A stretch of 64,000 nt of DNA from positions 7,310 to 71,309 of the forward strand of contig DATJQP010000133.1 in NCBI GenBank assembly GCA_035505655.1, in the 5' to 3' direction. The notes below the pieces were generated by a model that saw only the letters and a program-made list of their open reading frames with translations, was not told the DNA's origin and ran no database searches. This document shows positions 8,016 through 17,000 of this stretch, in pieces (the first letter of the stretch is position 1; every line of letters begins with the position of its first letter). This stretch comes from JAGVPT01 sp035505655 (lineage in GTDB: Bacteria > Bacteroidota > Ignavibacteria > UBA10030 > UBA8401). A program made the translations under genes and the position numbers.

Positions 8016-8510
8016 CGGGGATATCTCCCTATCTTAAATCCTGCGCTTCAATTCTTCCCTCTCCCTTCTCGCCTTCGCATTTTCCGCGCTAAAACTCCCC
8101 CATCCTTGTCAGACTCTGAGATGCGACCTTTTCGGCCTGTCTTTCAGTCCCTTCCTCCTGATGGGGGCTATCTTTCACATTTCCAAAAGTATGTCGATCG
8201 GGGTTTCCGGCTATCAAGGCCGCTGCCAACTCCGAGTAGCGGCAATGCTTCCAGTGCTCCCTTCTGCGATCATTGAAGACGGCGTATCCGATGCCGTCGG
8301 TGGCTTTAGAGAGACTTCGTCAGTCTGATGAGAATGAGGCTGGAGGTGACGAATTGTGAAAAGAAATGGAAAAAAAGGAAGGGGGATGAAGTTTTGCCCT
8401 CCTCTCAAGGGCATCGCTCTTGGCCAGCTGGGCCGAGCGCCACATCAATTGCTTCGGCTAAATACGTACAATCTTCTTTTTTTGCCGGCACATTGCGGCA
8501 CGAACCCGGG
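8016..8510. other. Noncoding stretch with a tRNA-like relic
   Basis: No open frame here has coding character and no terminator with a T tract is visible. The only recognisable item is a degenerate tRNA 5'-half at 8395-8443. The sequence before it is unstructured apart from a short gccgct/agcggc inverted repeat near 8219-8245. Confidence 0.5.
8395..8443 (-). pseudogene. tRNA-like relic (5' half only)
   Basis: On the minus strand the sequence starts GTGGCGCTC, has a D-arm-like GCTC...GAGC, then GATGCCCTT. It shares the 14-base run AGAGCGATGCCCTT with the tRNA-Val gene at 6132-6206. The anticodon loop is distorted and no T arm or 3' acceptor half follows. It is best read as the remains of a tRNA gene or a fortuitous partial copy. 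Confidence 0.4.
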
Positions 8511-8999
8511 TCAAGGCTTCGGTTTCCGCCTGGGTCGATCTTTCGCTGATGTCGATTTGATAACCAGCTTGCCGCGCCCGCTCGGCCGAAAAGGGACCTT
8601 CGCGCGACCGGTTGCCGTATCCAAGAGGGCTTCGACCTCCGGGAGTCTCAGCGTCGCCGGAGATTCAATGTGAATGAACCTCGTTTGTTTGCCTGAACCG
8701 AGGAGGATCTTCGCCGGGTCGGGCAGTGTAGGACCCTGGTTGAAGTAGAGACGAAGTCCATCTGCACCCGAGGAGATCGCGACTACCGCGTCTGACCCCC
8801 GTTCTGTCCCCGAATAGCCGATCACGAGGGAATTAGAATAGTTGTAGACCAATTCGTCTGCCGAGGGAAAACGCTTCCGCAAGGCTTCGCGGACATAGCG
8901 AATAAGCGCCCGGCGCTTCGGCTCGAACTTGGCAATAAGACCTTTGAACTGCTCTTCGGCGCTGGGAGTTTTGCTTCTGACTTCCTTGGATTCTGCCAT
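8511..8999 (-). CDS. DUF1801-like small protein
   Basis: A 162-residue soluble protein. Residues about 14-125 follow the DUF1801/YdhG pattern: an N-terminal helix pair (RRALIRYVREALRKRFPSA), a strand pair with the equivalent of the usual Y-G-M-P turn (here YNYSNSLVIGY), and a C-terminal hairpin with L-R-L-Y-F. The last 30 residues are basic. Biochemical function is unknown for the family. It stands alone, with no operon partner within 90 bp. Confidence 0.7.
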   Translation of the reverse strand: MAESKEVRSKTPSAEEQFKGLIAKFEPKRRALIRYVREALRKRFPSADELVYNYSNSLVIGYSGTERGSDAVVAISSGADGLRLYFNQGPTLPDPAKILLGSGKQTRFIHIESPATLRLPEVEALLDTATGRAKVPFRPSGRGKLVIKSTSAKDRPRRKPKP

Positions 9000-9094
9000 C
9001 CGGTTCTCCTCGCGAAAACACTATGACCTCAACTGAACACCCCGTTCCGCACGTCGCTCGTCACGGATGATACTTCGATTGCGCCCGGCGTATC

Positions 9095-9757
9095 TTATCC
9101 GAAGGAATGAAGCTTGAAGATGTAGATATCGTAGAAGAACATTTTGAGAAATTCGTTGAAGGCGGCCGCCTGGCCTGCGTCAGTTTCGTACCAATCGCTC
9201 AGCGTTGCTCCCGCTTCAAACCACGGAAGAACCCGAACCGTGATCCCTTTCGGTTCTGCAAAGTAGCGAAGAGCTTTCTTTGAGCGGCCTGAGTGAAAAA
9301 CCGCGGTAGCTAGTGTAAGCTCTTTCCATCCAAGCTTCGACGCTGTGTCGATGATCGCCTTCGCGTTGTTCAGCGTCTTGGGTTCTTTCGCAGGTACCAG
9401 AAGCAGACGGAAACGGGAGGTGTCGATCCCCGCCGCCCATGCGTTGGCCATCGATTGTCTTCGGGTGCGCTCCTCGAAATAAGGGGGCTGATTCACAAGC
9501 GCCCAAATCTCCGGATGTCCAACCTGGGCGGCGATGGCGTTCGCCTGCTCAAAAACCTCGATGTTTGCGTCCCAGTTCTCCACAACGAGGTGAGCGGTCG
9601 GCGCCGGAGGATCGATATCGACGGTAAACCAGACTACCGCATGCTTTGCCGCAGGAATTGAAAAATAGACTGCGACGAAAATGAACACAACCAAAATGCT
9701 CCTCGCCGGCCAGGTCAGCACGCGATGAGTCTTGGTCTTAAGAAAGAAGTTGTCCAT
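9095..9757 (-). CDS. YdcF-like DUF218 membrane-anchored protein
   Basis: I choose the Met at 9755-9757 (MDNFFLKTKTHR), since the ten residues upstream add nothing recognisable. The 220-residue product has one N-terminal membrane helix (about 20-38), then a Rossmann-like region outside. The order of elements (a strand with HLVVENW, a helix, EIWALVNQPPYF, RLLLVPAKEP, a helix, ELTLATAVFHSGRSKKALRYF) matches DUF218/YdcF-type proteins. In those, the V-T-x-x-x-H-x-x-R segment is near the presumed active site. The substrate is unknown; some relatives act in envelope sugar or cofactor chemistry. Confidence 0.6.
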   Translation of the reverse strand: MDNFFLKTKTHRVLTWPARSILVVFIFVAVYFSIPAAKHAVVWFTVDIDPPAPTAHLVVENWDANIEVFEQANAIAAQVGHPEIWALVNQPPYFEERTRRQSMANAWAAGIDTSRFRLLLVPAKEPKTLNNAKAIIDTASKLGWKELTLATAVFHSGRSKKALRYFAEPKGITVRVLPWFEAGATLSDWYETDAGQAAAFNEFLKMFFYDIYIFKLHSFG

Positions 9758-9840
9758 CACTGGTTTTCCCTGGGGCCGGACCAAATCGATGAGAACTCAC
9801 ACCGATCCTTGCCTCCCCGCGAACTTGTATCCAAAACGGA

Positions 9841-9865
9841 AGTGCCTCCATCTGACGGAGGCACT
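9841..9865 (-). terminator. Terminator-like hairpin beyond the tRNA-Gly 3'-end copy
   Basis: AGTGCCTCC (9841-9849) and GGAGGCACT (9857-9865) pair over 9 bp. On the minus strand the stem is followed by TCCGTTTTGG, a broken T tract. It lies 22 bases beyond the duplicated tRNA-Gly 3' end, so the duplicate probably sits inside the tRNA transcript. Confidence 0.5.
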
Positions 9866-9886
9866 CTCTCTTCACGATTCACATCC

Positions 9887-9911
9887 TTCGAGCGGGAGAC
9901 GGGACTCGAAC
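9887..9911 (-). repeat. Extra copy of the tRNA-Gly 3' end
   Basis: These 25 bases are identical to 10023-10047, the last 21 nucleotides of tRNA-Gly plus four flanking bases, 136 bp away. Between the copies, on the minus strand, are a hairpin TCCCGCC-TTC-GGCGGGA and a second stem-loop with arms CAAGATTTC and GAAATCTTG. As in the tRNA-Val repeats, the copied part begins at the T-loop TTCGA. Confidence 0.85.
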
Positions 9912-10026
9912 TCCCAAGATTTCCAGGCTTTGCGAGACGACGAAGTCGGCGAAGCTAAGTCTGTGAAATCTTGAGGATCCCGCCGAAGGCGGGACCGCTC
10001 GCCATTTGACGATCACTCTGATTTCG

Positions 10027-10101
<75 letters not shown>

Positions 10102-10113
10102 TACGACAGAATC

Positions 10114-10142
10114 AATATAAGTCAAAAGTGCAAATAGTTCAA
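10114..10142 (-). promoter_or_regulatory. Strong promoter of tRNA-Gly
   Basis: On the minus strand TTGAAC (10137-10142), 17 bp, TATATT (10114-10119). The expected start near 10107 lies about 9 bases before the tRNA 5' end. Confidence 0.7.
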
Positions 10143-10200
10143 TCCTTGTTCAACATCCTCCCATTAGCCGTCGATTTCGACCAATGTGGATTCGTGGCCT

Positions 10201-11469
10201 CTAAAAGATATACTTTATCCCCGCCGAGTAGGAATTGTCGTAGACATAACTCCCCGGACTGAAGCTCAATTCCTGATGCGTAAGGTCGTACGACGCCGAA
10301 AGAACGTAGTGATTGGTAACCGAATACTGAAACCCCACTCCCCCGTTCTGCGACTTGAGGAAATAGATCTCCTTCCCGCTCACACCCGTCGCGAGGAGGA
10401 CATCCCGCTCGTCGGGAGTATATCCGATACTTCCACGCGCATAGACGTAACTGTCGGCGTCGCTGAAATAGCGGCGCACGAGCAATCCTCCCGAACGTGA
10501 AAAACTGCCGCTCCCCGGAGTGATGTACGGCCGGAAGGAGAAGTAGTAGTCGCCGACGTAGAGGTTCAACGACCCGGTGTAGATCGTCACTTCGCTTCCG
10601 GGACCGAAGTAGAGGTACCGGAATCCGAGCGATCCCTCCATGCTCGACGGCAGGCGCCCGTAGAGCTCCCCTCCGGCCCGGTGCCGGGGAAAAATATCGG
10701 CCTCGGAGTAACCGTAGTTCAGGTAGGCATAGATGCCGCTCTTGATCCTTGGATAGAAATCGACCTCTTCCTGATATCCTGGTGTCTTGAACCGGTACCC
10801 GTAGTTCACCCGCGCAAAGACCGATCCTATCGCCGTCCGTCTGCTGAGCTGGAGATACCCGAGATGCATCGGGTCGTAAATGTCGGAGAACCTGTCGCCG
10901 GTGTAGTTCGCGCTCAGAGAGTAGTACATCGACTTTGACCTGATCTGCTCCCTCAGGTCGGCAATCTGAGAATTGGCCGGATTGACATCCTCGGCCCGCG
11001 CGAGGATCGTGAGGGCCTCGTAGTCGCGCCCAAGGTTGCGCAACACGACTGCTTTCTTCACGAGGAGCTCATCGTTGTTCGGATCGCGCTTCAACGCTTC
11101 GTCGGCTACGCCAAGCGCCGCCTCCGGATGGTCGCTCCATAGTTCGTCATCGATCAGCGCCTCGTACGCGTCGACGCTCGACGGGTTGGATTTGAGGGCG
11201 CGGCGAAGCTCGATCCTTGCACTGTCGTACATCCCGTCCCACGCGTAGGTACGTCCGAGCAGCACACGGACGTCCACATAGTCCGGCGATCGTTGCAGAA
11301 TCGCCTTGAGGAGAACCCGCGCCTCGGCCCGATGGCCGTTGAAGGCGCGCTGACGAGCGATCGTGAAAAGCTCATCCACCCCGAGCAACATCTCCTTCTC
11401 CGTCTGAGCCCTCATCGCTCCCGGAAAGACCACAACGAGCAGCTGAAGAATCAGGATAAGTCGTTTCAT
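10201..11469 (-). CDS. YaiO-family outer-membrane protein with N-terminal TPR repeats
   Basis: A 422-residue protein with a signal peptide (1-21, ending MRAQ). Residues about 30-190 hold TPR repeats (A-x-x-L-L-x-x-A-L-x-x-x-P pattern, with VRVLLGRTYAWDG and VDAYEALIDDELWS). From about 195 to 422 it is a beta barrel of alternating strands ending in SAGIKYIF, a typical C-terminal barrel signal. TPR plus barrel is the YaiO architecture, and in E. coli yaiO lies near a GT2 synthase gene (yaiP). It starts 14 bp after the sulfatase/TPR gene and closes the polymer-like operon. Likely role: an outer-membrane exit or scaffold for a surface polymer. Confidence 0.85.
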   Translation of the reverse strand: MKRLILILQLLVVVFPGAMRAQTEKEMLLGVDELFTIARQRAFNGHRAEARVLLKAILQRSPDYVDVRVLLGRTYAWDGMYDSARIELRRALKSNPSSVDAYEALIDDELWSDHPEAALGVADEALKRDPNNDELLVKKAVVLRNLGRDYEALTILARAEDVNPANSQIADLREQIRSKSMYYSLSANYTGDRFSDIYDPMHLGYLQLSRRTAIGSVFARVNYGYRFKTPGYQEEVDFYPRIKSGIYAYLNYGYSEADIFPRHRAGGELYGRLPSSMEGSLGFRYLYFGPGSEVTIYTGSLNLYVGDYYFSFRPYITPGSGSFSRSGGLLVRRYFSDADSYVYARGSIGYTPDERDVLLATGVSGKEIYFLKSQNGGVGFQYSVTNHYVLSASYDLTHQELSFSPGSYVYDNSYSAGIKYIF

Positions 11470-11483
11470 TCGCAGGACGGTGC

Positions 11484-13949
11484 CTAAGATTGTTTTCCCG
11501 TCAATCGTTTCCGGAGGGCCTTCGCGTCCGGGTACGCAGGGTTGATCCGCTGAAGCGTGTCAAGCACGGCGGAACTTTCGCGCGCTCTTCCGAGGAAGAA
11601 AAGAGCTTTTGCTTTCCGATAGAGAAACTCGACGTTTCTCGGCTGAAACGCTTCCTCGCGATCGATCAGGTCGAGGGCAACTTCGCTGTGCCCCTGCCAC
11701 AGCTCGATGTCCGCGAGGGCCGACACCGCGTCCGAGTAGTGCGGGGCGCGTCGGAGGACCTCCCGATACACCGGCTCCGCCTCCCAGTATTTTCCATCCC
11801 AGGCGTACGAAAGGCCCAGAAGAACCCGGACGTCGTGAAGATCCGGATTGTCCCGCAGCAAGTGACGACAGACGATCCGGGCTTCTTCGTAATGTTTGGC
11901 CAGCGTCAGGGTGCGCGCCCGCTCGTACAGCTCCTCGGTACCGAGGGAACCAAGCTTCAGAGCGGCGAAAAGCGAATCATCCCTTGAAATCGCGTTCGCT
12001 TCGGCCGGTTTCACGTCGGAGGGGTACACCTTGTCGTTTCCACAGACGTAGGCGTTGAGAGCTTCAAAGCTCGCTAGTTTCCCCTCGAGGTCGCTCTTCA
12101 GGCGGGAGTCATCAAGCGGTTCGGCGCTAAGGTCCGAGCGAAGCCGGTACGCCTGATCAACCGCAAGGTAGTCGGTCCCGTCGAGGTAATCGACCAGCTC
12201 ATTTTTGTTCCTCATCAATGGCAATGAGTGGACGTTCCGAAACTCCGTGGCCGTGTCGATGCCGGTCCCCAGCCATGAGACCGAGTCGGGAGCGGGAATA
12301 TTGTAGCGGTTCCTGAGCATCGCCAGCACCGTCGGGGCCACATCGAGATGCGAGGAGACCGAGGAGAATTTTGCAGGATGTCTCAGCATCGGCGAGGTGA
12401 CGATGAAGGGGACATGGAACCGGTCGATCATGACGTCCGCCGGGATCGGGATCATCCTGTGGTCCCCGGTGATAAAAAAAATCGTATTGGCGTAGTCAGG
12501 CCTTGCCGCGTAGGTCGCGAAGAACTGACGCAACACGTCGTCGAAGTAGAGCAAGCTCTGGAATTCCGGCGCATAGTGCCGCGCAGCATCTTTTCTCTCC
12601 GGATCCCACGGGAGCGCGGCGAGACGCTGTTCAAACTTCTGTTCGTAAGAATCCTGATGCGGGGGCCGGAACGGCTCATGCGTCGTCAGGGTCATGTAGA
12701 CATCCAGCCTCGGTTGCCGCGGGTCTGCATCGATCGCCGCAAAGGATCGGTTGAAGAGATCGCCGTCGTCGTATCCCCAGGAGAATCCGCTCTCATTCGA
12801 CGCCGACCTGGCAAACGAAGGACCGAAGTCAGCCGCGTCGATGACCCGGTCGATCCCCTGTCGCTCGAGAAAGACATTCTGATGGTCGAAGCTGATGTCC
12901 CCGCCGTAGTAATAGGAAGTGAAGTAGCCGGCCTTCTTCAAAATGCTGAAGAGCGTGATGTGGGAGGGCATCTTGTAACTCATCTCCATGAAACCGTTTT
13001 CACCGTACGGCAACGATCCCATCAAACCGGGGAGAACACCGAAGGTCCTGCCGCTTGAGCTGACAAAGTTTTCCCAGTAAAGGCTCGCTCCGCAGAGAGA
13101 GTCGAGAAACGGAGTGAATCCTCCGAAGTGCGCTCCTTCCCCGACGAGAGACCTCCCCAATCCTTCCACGATGACGAAGACCAGGTTGGGCTTCTCGTCG
13201 TGAAGCGAAAAGAAGGGCCCGAGAACGTCCGGCGTCCGGTCTTTACGGAGCAACGGATACCCGGTGAACGTGACCTCGGCTCCCGCCGGTCGTTCCGAAA
13301 GCTTCGCCATCGATTGCCCAAGGAAGTATTGGATCTTGTCGGCAGCGAGGTAATAATCCCTGTCGGAGGCAAAGAGCGCGGACTCGGAGGGGATCAGAAG
13401 ATCAACCACCGTGATGACCAGCGCAGCGGTGAGCGCGCCGACAGCGACGCCGGTTGGAACCGATCGCTTCACCGCAAATCGAACGGCGAGAACAAAGAGA
13501 GCCAGGAAGAGAATGAGGGGAAGAATGGTCAACACCCCATATCCTCCCGAAGAGTGAACGGTGAGAAGAATATCGGACCATGAATATCCGAAGAGATCCG
13601 CCCCGAGCGGGACAAAGGTGACGAAGAAATATTGGTCGAGAAGAAATGCGCCCAAGACATTCATACACCCCAACGTGTAGAGGAGAGCCATCCCCGCCTT
13701 CCTGCTCGCAAGAGAGAGAAGGGCGAATGGTACTATGAGAAGAAGGGTGTACGCCGAGACGTAGACAAGATCCAGACAAAGAGCGGCCAGAAAGAGAACC
13801 GGGAACCCCGAGGGCAAAGGATGGTTCATCGCCACCCCCGCAAACTCGTAGATCCTTCCGAGGAAGAGGATGGCAAGAAGGGCGGCCTGGACGGGAATAA
13901 ACCTTCCCAGCACTTCGACGATCGTGGGCCAAAGACCGCTTTTTGTCAT
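11484..13949 (-). CDS. LtaS-like membrane phosphoglycerol transferase/sulfatase fused to TPR repeats
   Basis: An 821-residue fusion. Five membrane helices (about 20-185) are followed by an extracytoplasmic alkaline-phosphatase-superfamily domain (about 250-545) and C-terminal TPR repeats (about 655-821). Candidate catalytic residues match lipoteichoic-acid-synthase logic: Glu262 in VIVEGLG, Thr302 in SSGRTF as the nucleophile, His424 in TTHEPF, and Asp496/His497 in ITGDHRM. Membrane-bound relatives move phosphoglycerol or phosphoethanolamine onto glycans and lipids. The TPR part resembles that of the following YaiO-like gene (for example VRVLLGLSYAWDGKYWEAE against VRVLLGRTYAWDGMYDSAR), so the two may contact each other or share an origin. 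It lies between the hybrid kinase and YaiO-like genes. Confidence 0.87.
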   Translation of the reverse strand: MTKSGLWPTIVEVLGRFIPVQAALLAILFLGRIYEFAGVAMNHPLPSGFPVLFLAALCLDLVYVSAYTLLLIVPFALLSLASRKAGMALLYTLGCMNVLGAFLLDQYFFVTFVPLGADLFGYSWSDILLTVHSSGGYGVLTILPLILFLALFVLAVRFAVKRSVPTGVAVGALTAALVITVVDLLIPSESALFASDRDYYLAADKIQYFLGQSMAKLSERPAGAEVTFTGYPLLRKDRTPDVLGPFFSLHDEKPNLVFVIVEGLGRSLVGEGAHFGGFTPFLDSLCGASLYWENFVSSSGRTFGVLPGLMGSLPYGENGFMEMSYKMPSHITLFSILKKAGYFTSYYYGGDISFDHQNVFLERQGIDRVIDAADFGPSFARSASNESGFSWGYDDGDLFNRSFAAIDADPRQPRLDVYMTLTTHEPFRPPHQDSYEQKFEQRLAALPWDPERKDAARHYAPEFQSLLYFDDVLRQFFATYAARPDYANTIFFITGDHRMIPIPADVMIDRFHVPFIVTSPMLRHPAKFSSVSSHLDVAPTVLAMLRNRYNIPAPDSVSWLGTGIDTATEFRNVHSLPLMRNKNELVDYLDGTDYLAVDQAYRLRSDLSAEPLDDSRLKSDLEGKLASFEALNAYVCGNDKVYPSDVKPAEANAISRDDSLFAALKLGSLGTEELYERARTLTLAKHYEEARIVCRHLLRDNPDLHDVRVLLGLSYAWDGKYWEAEPVYREVLRRAPHYSDAVSALADIELWQGHSEVALDLIDREEAFQPRNVEFLYRKAKALFFLGRARESSAVLDTLQRINPAYPDAKALRKRLTGKQS

Positions 13950-14003
13950 GCCCGGCCTCCCCGACGGTGGTGCGCCGGAGCACAGGAAGGCGGGGTGATT
14001 CCG

Positions 14004-17000
14004 TCAACCATGGGATTCTCCTTTCCGGCGGAGAGCCAACAACAACTCCCGGGTCTTTTCGAATTCGCTGTTGACCTCTCGCAGAATCTTCTCCAGGCCT
14101 TCCAGCCTTCCCTCCATCGCAGACTCCTCCATGGTGTGGAGGATAGCAGCAAGGTTGAGGGCACCGAGACTGAGGCATCCTCCCCGAAGTGTATGCGCAT
14201 CAAAGTAGACCTTGTCGGCTTTCCCTTGCTTCAGTGCCTCGGTGATCCGTGCAATCCTCTCCAATGCATCGTCAAGGAAGGTGTCGATGAGCGTCATCGC
14301 GAAGGCCGGGTCAGTCTCGGCGCCAAGTTCCTTCATCCTCCGGAGAATGGTCTCGTCCTGAAGCGCCTCCGGCGATGCCGTCGGCTTCGAGCTCACCGTT
14401 TTTCTTGCGGTGTTCTTCCCCCATCGCTCAAGGGTCTGCTGCATCGTTTCGATACTGATCGGTTTGCTCAGATAGTCGTCCATCCCTGCTTCGAGGCACT
14501 TTTCCCTGTCGCCGACCATCGCGTCCGCGGTCATCGCGACGATGACGGGTCGATCCTGCGGAGCATAGTGCGCGACGATGTAGCGGGTGGTGTCGAGGCC
14601 GTCCAATTCCGGCATGTGGACATCCATGAAGATGAGGTCGTACCTCGAAGTCTCCAGAGCCGTAAGGACCTGCCGCCCGTCTTCGGCAACCTCCCCCTCA
14701 TAGCCCATTTGTTTGAGGACGCGGAGAGTCAATTTCTGGTTGATTGTATTGTCCTCCGCGACAAGAATCTTCATCGGAAGGCGTTTGGCAAGCTCCCTGT
14801 CGAAGGTTTGCGGAGCGTGTCTTGATGGTACGACGGACGAAGAGCTGTGAAGCTGTCCGACGATGATTTCATAGAGCTGAGATTGACGGATCGGCTTCGA
14901 GACATAGGCGGAGAAAATCCCTTCAGCCTGTTCCCCTTCTCCGCCGAACTTTCCGGAGGAGGTCAGGAGAATGATCGGCAGCGAAGTTCCTGGCCGGAGT
15001 GCCCTGATCTCTTTGCCGAGGGCCGCGCCGTCCATCCCGGGCATCAGCATATCGAGAATGGCGAGGTCGAAAGGATCCCCTTTACGGACCCAGCTCAGCG
15101 CCTCTGCCGGAGAGGTCGTGGAGCGCGGGATCATTTCCCACTGAGAACACTGGAGGGTGAGGATGTGAAGGTTTGTCGGATTGTCATCAACGATAAGGAC
15201 CCGCTTCTGCCGGAGCTCCGGAATATTCCCCTTGAGGAAAACTTTCGGAGCCGTCGAGACCGGCGAAGCGGTCATCACTGCCGTGAAGTGAAAGTTCGAC
15301 CCTTTTCCTTCCGTGCTTTCCACCCATATCCGCCCCCCCATGAGCTCGACAAGTCTCGACGAAATTGCCAGGCCGAGGCCAGTCCCTCCGAACCTCCTCG
15401 TTGTCGAAGAGTCGACCTGGGAAAAAGCCTTGAAGAGCCTGTCGCGTTTCGCTTCGGGAATCCCGATCCCCGTATCCTTGACGGAGAATTCCAGCTCGAT
15501 CTTTCCGTCCTCCGATTTATTCAACCCGACCGAGACATAGACATCTCCCGAACTCGTAAACTTTACCGCGTTGCCGACAAGATTGAAGATGATCTGACGA
15601 AGACGCAGCACATCTCCGACGACATAGGGCGGAACCTTTGGATCGATGAGATAGAGGAGGTCGAGGTTCTTCTCGAGTGCCTTGGGAGACATGAGGTGGA
15701 ACACCTCCTCAATGCACGAGACGAGCTCGAACGGATGCTGGTCGAGCTCGATCCTCCCCGACTCGATCTTCGAGAAATCAAGGATGTCGTTGATCACGGT
15801 GAGGAGGGATTCGCCGCTCGTCCGGATCGTCTCCGCAAACTCTCTCTGCTCGTCGGAGAGCTCGGTGTTGAGGAGGAGATCCGTCATCCCGATGACGCCG
15901 TTCATCGGCGTGCGAATCTCGTGGCTCATCGCCGCGAGGAATTCCGATTTCGCTTTTGTCGCGGCCTCCGCCGCTTCCTTCGCCTCCCTCAATGCGCTTT
16001 CAGCCGCTTTGCGCTGGGAAATATCCTGGAGCGTCGTCCTGATGCTGCGGACACGGCCTTCCGCATCGCGCTGGAGACGCTCGTCGATCAGCACCGGCAC
16101 TTCCTTCCCGTCTTTGCGGAGGTAGGTCCGTTCACCGGATGATACATCCCCCGAGCGTGTCGCGAGCTTGGTCCGGACGCGGGCTTCGGACTCCTGCGGG
16201 TCCTTCACAAATTCCCACACAAAATGTCCTAGCATCTCTTCGGCATTGAAGCCGAGCATTGCCAGCTCCGTCCTGTTCACCGAAGTGATGCGGCCGTCGC
16301 GGTCGATTTCATGGTAGCCGACGGGCGCACCGTCGTAAAGTTCCCGGAAGCGCGCCTCGCTCTCTTCGAGCGATTTCTCCGCACGTCTGCGGTCGGTGAT
16401 ATCCCGGTAGGTGCTCAGGAACATCGTGCGGTCCTGGAAGTGCACCAGCGAGGTCGAGACCGAAAGGACAAGCCTCCTTCCGTCCTTCGCCCTGATCGTC
16501 GTCTCCAGGTCGAAGACGCTTCCGCGCTCCTGAACCTCTTTCACTCCGTCCAACGCCCGCTGATGATCCACCGGATCCGGATAAAGAAGCCGTGAAAAGT
16601 CCTTCGCACCATTTGCCTCTTCCATGGTATAGCCGGTGAGAGCACGCATTCTCCTGTTGAAGACCGTGAACCTCCCCTCCTCGTCGCTGAAGGTGACGCC
16701 GTCGCTGACGGTATCAATGACGACCTGGAGACGCCGCTGGCTCTCCCTCAACTCTGCCTCGCTTTTCTTCCTGTCGGTGATGTCCCTCGCCACAGCCTGA
16801 AAACCGATCAACGTCCCGGCTTCCTTGAGAAGTTGCACGTTCTGACCGAGCCACCGTTTCTCGCCGGTCTTCGTGAGAATCGGAAACTCATAGTACGTCG
16901 TCGGAGTGTCCGTCGTCGCCTGATGTAGGTAGAATCGCCGGGCCGGATTCTTGTACCCGTCCACGATGAGGTCAAGGTAGAGCTTACCAATGACCTCCTC

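Noticed and set aside
12348..13058. A long plus-strand frame inside the sulfatase gene
   Set aside because: It is the antisense of a protein with a full set of catalytic motifs and has strongly basic, low-complexity composition.
13632..14825. A 397-residue plus-strand frame across the sulfatase and kinase genes
   Set aside because: It runs antisense to two genes with clear domains; the translated product shows no recognisable fold.
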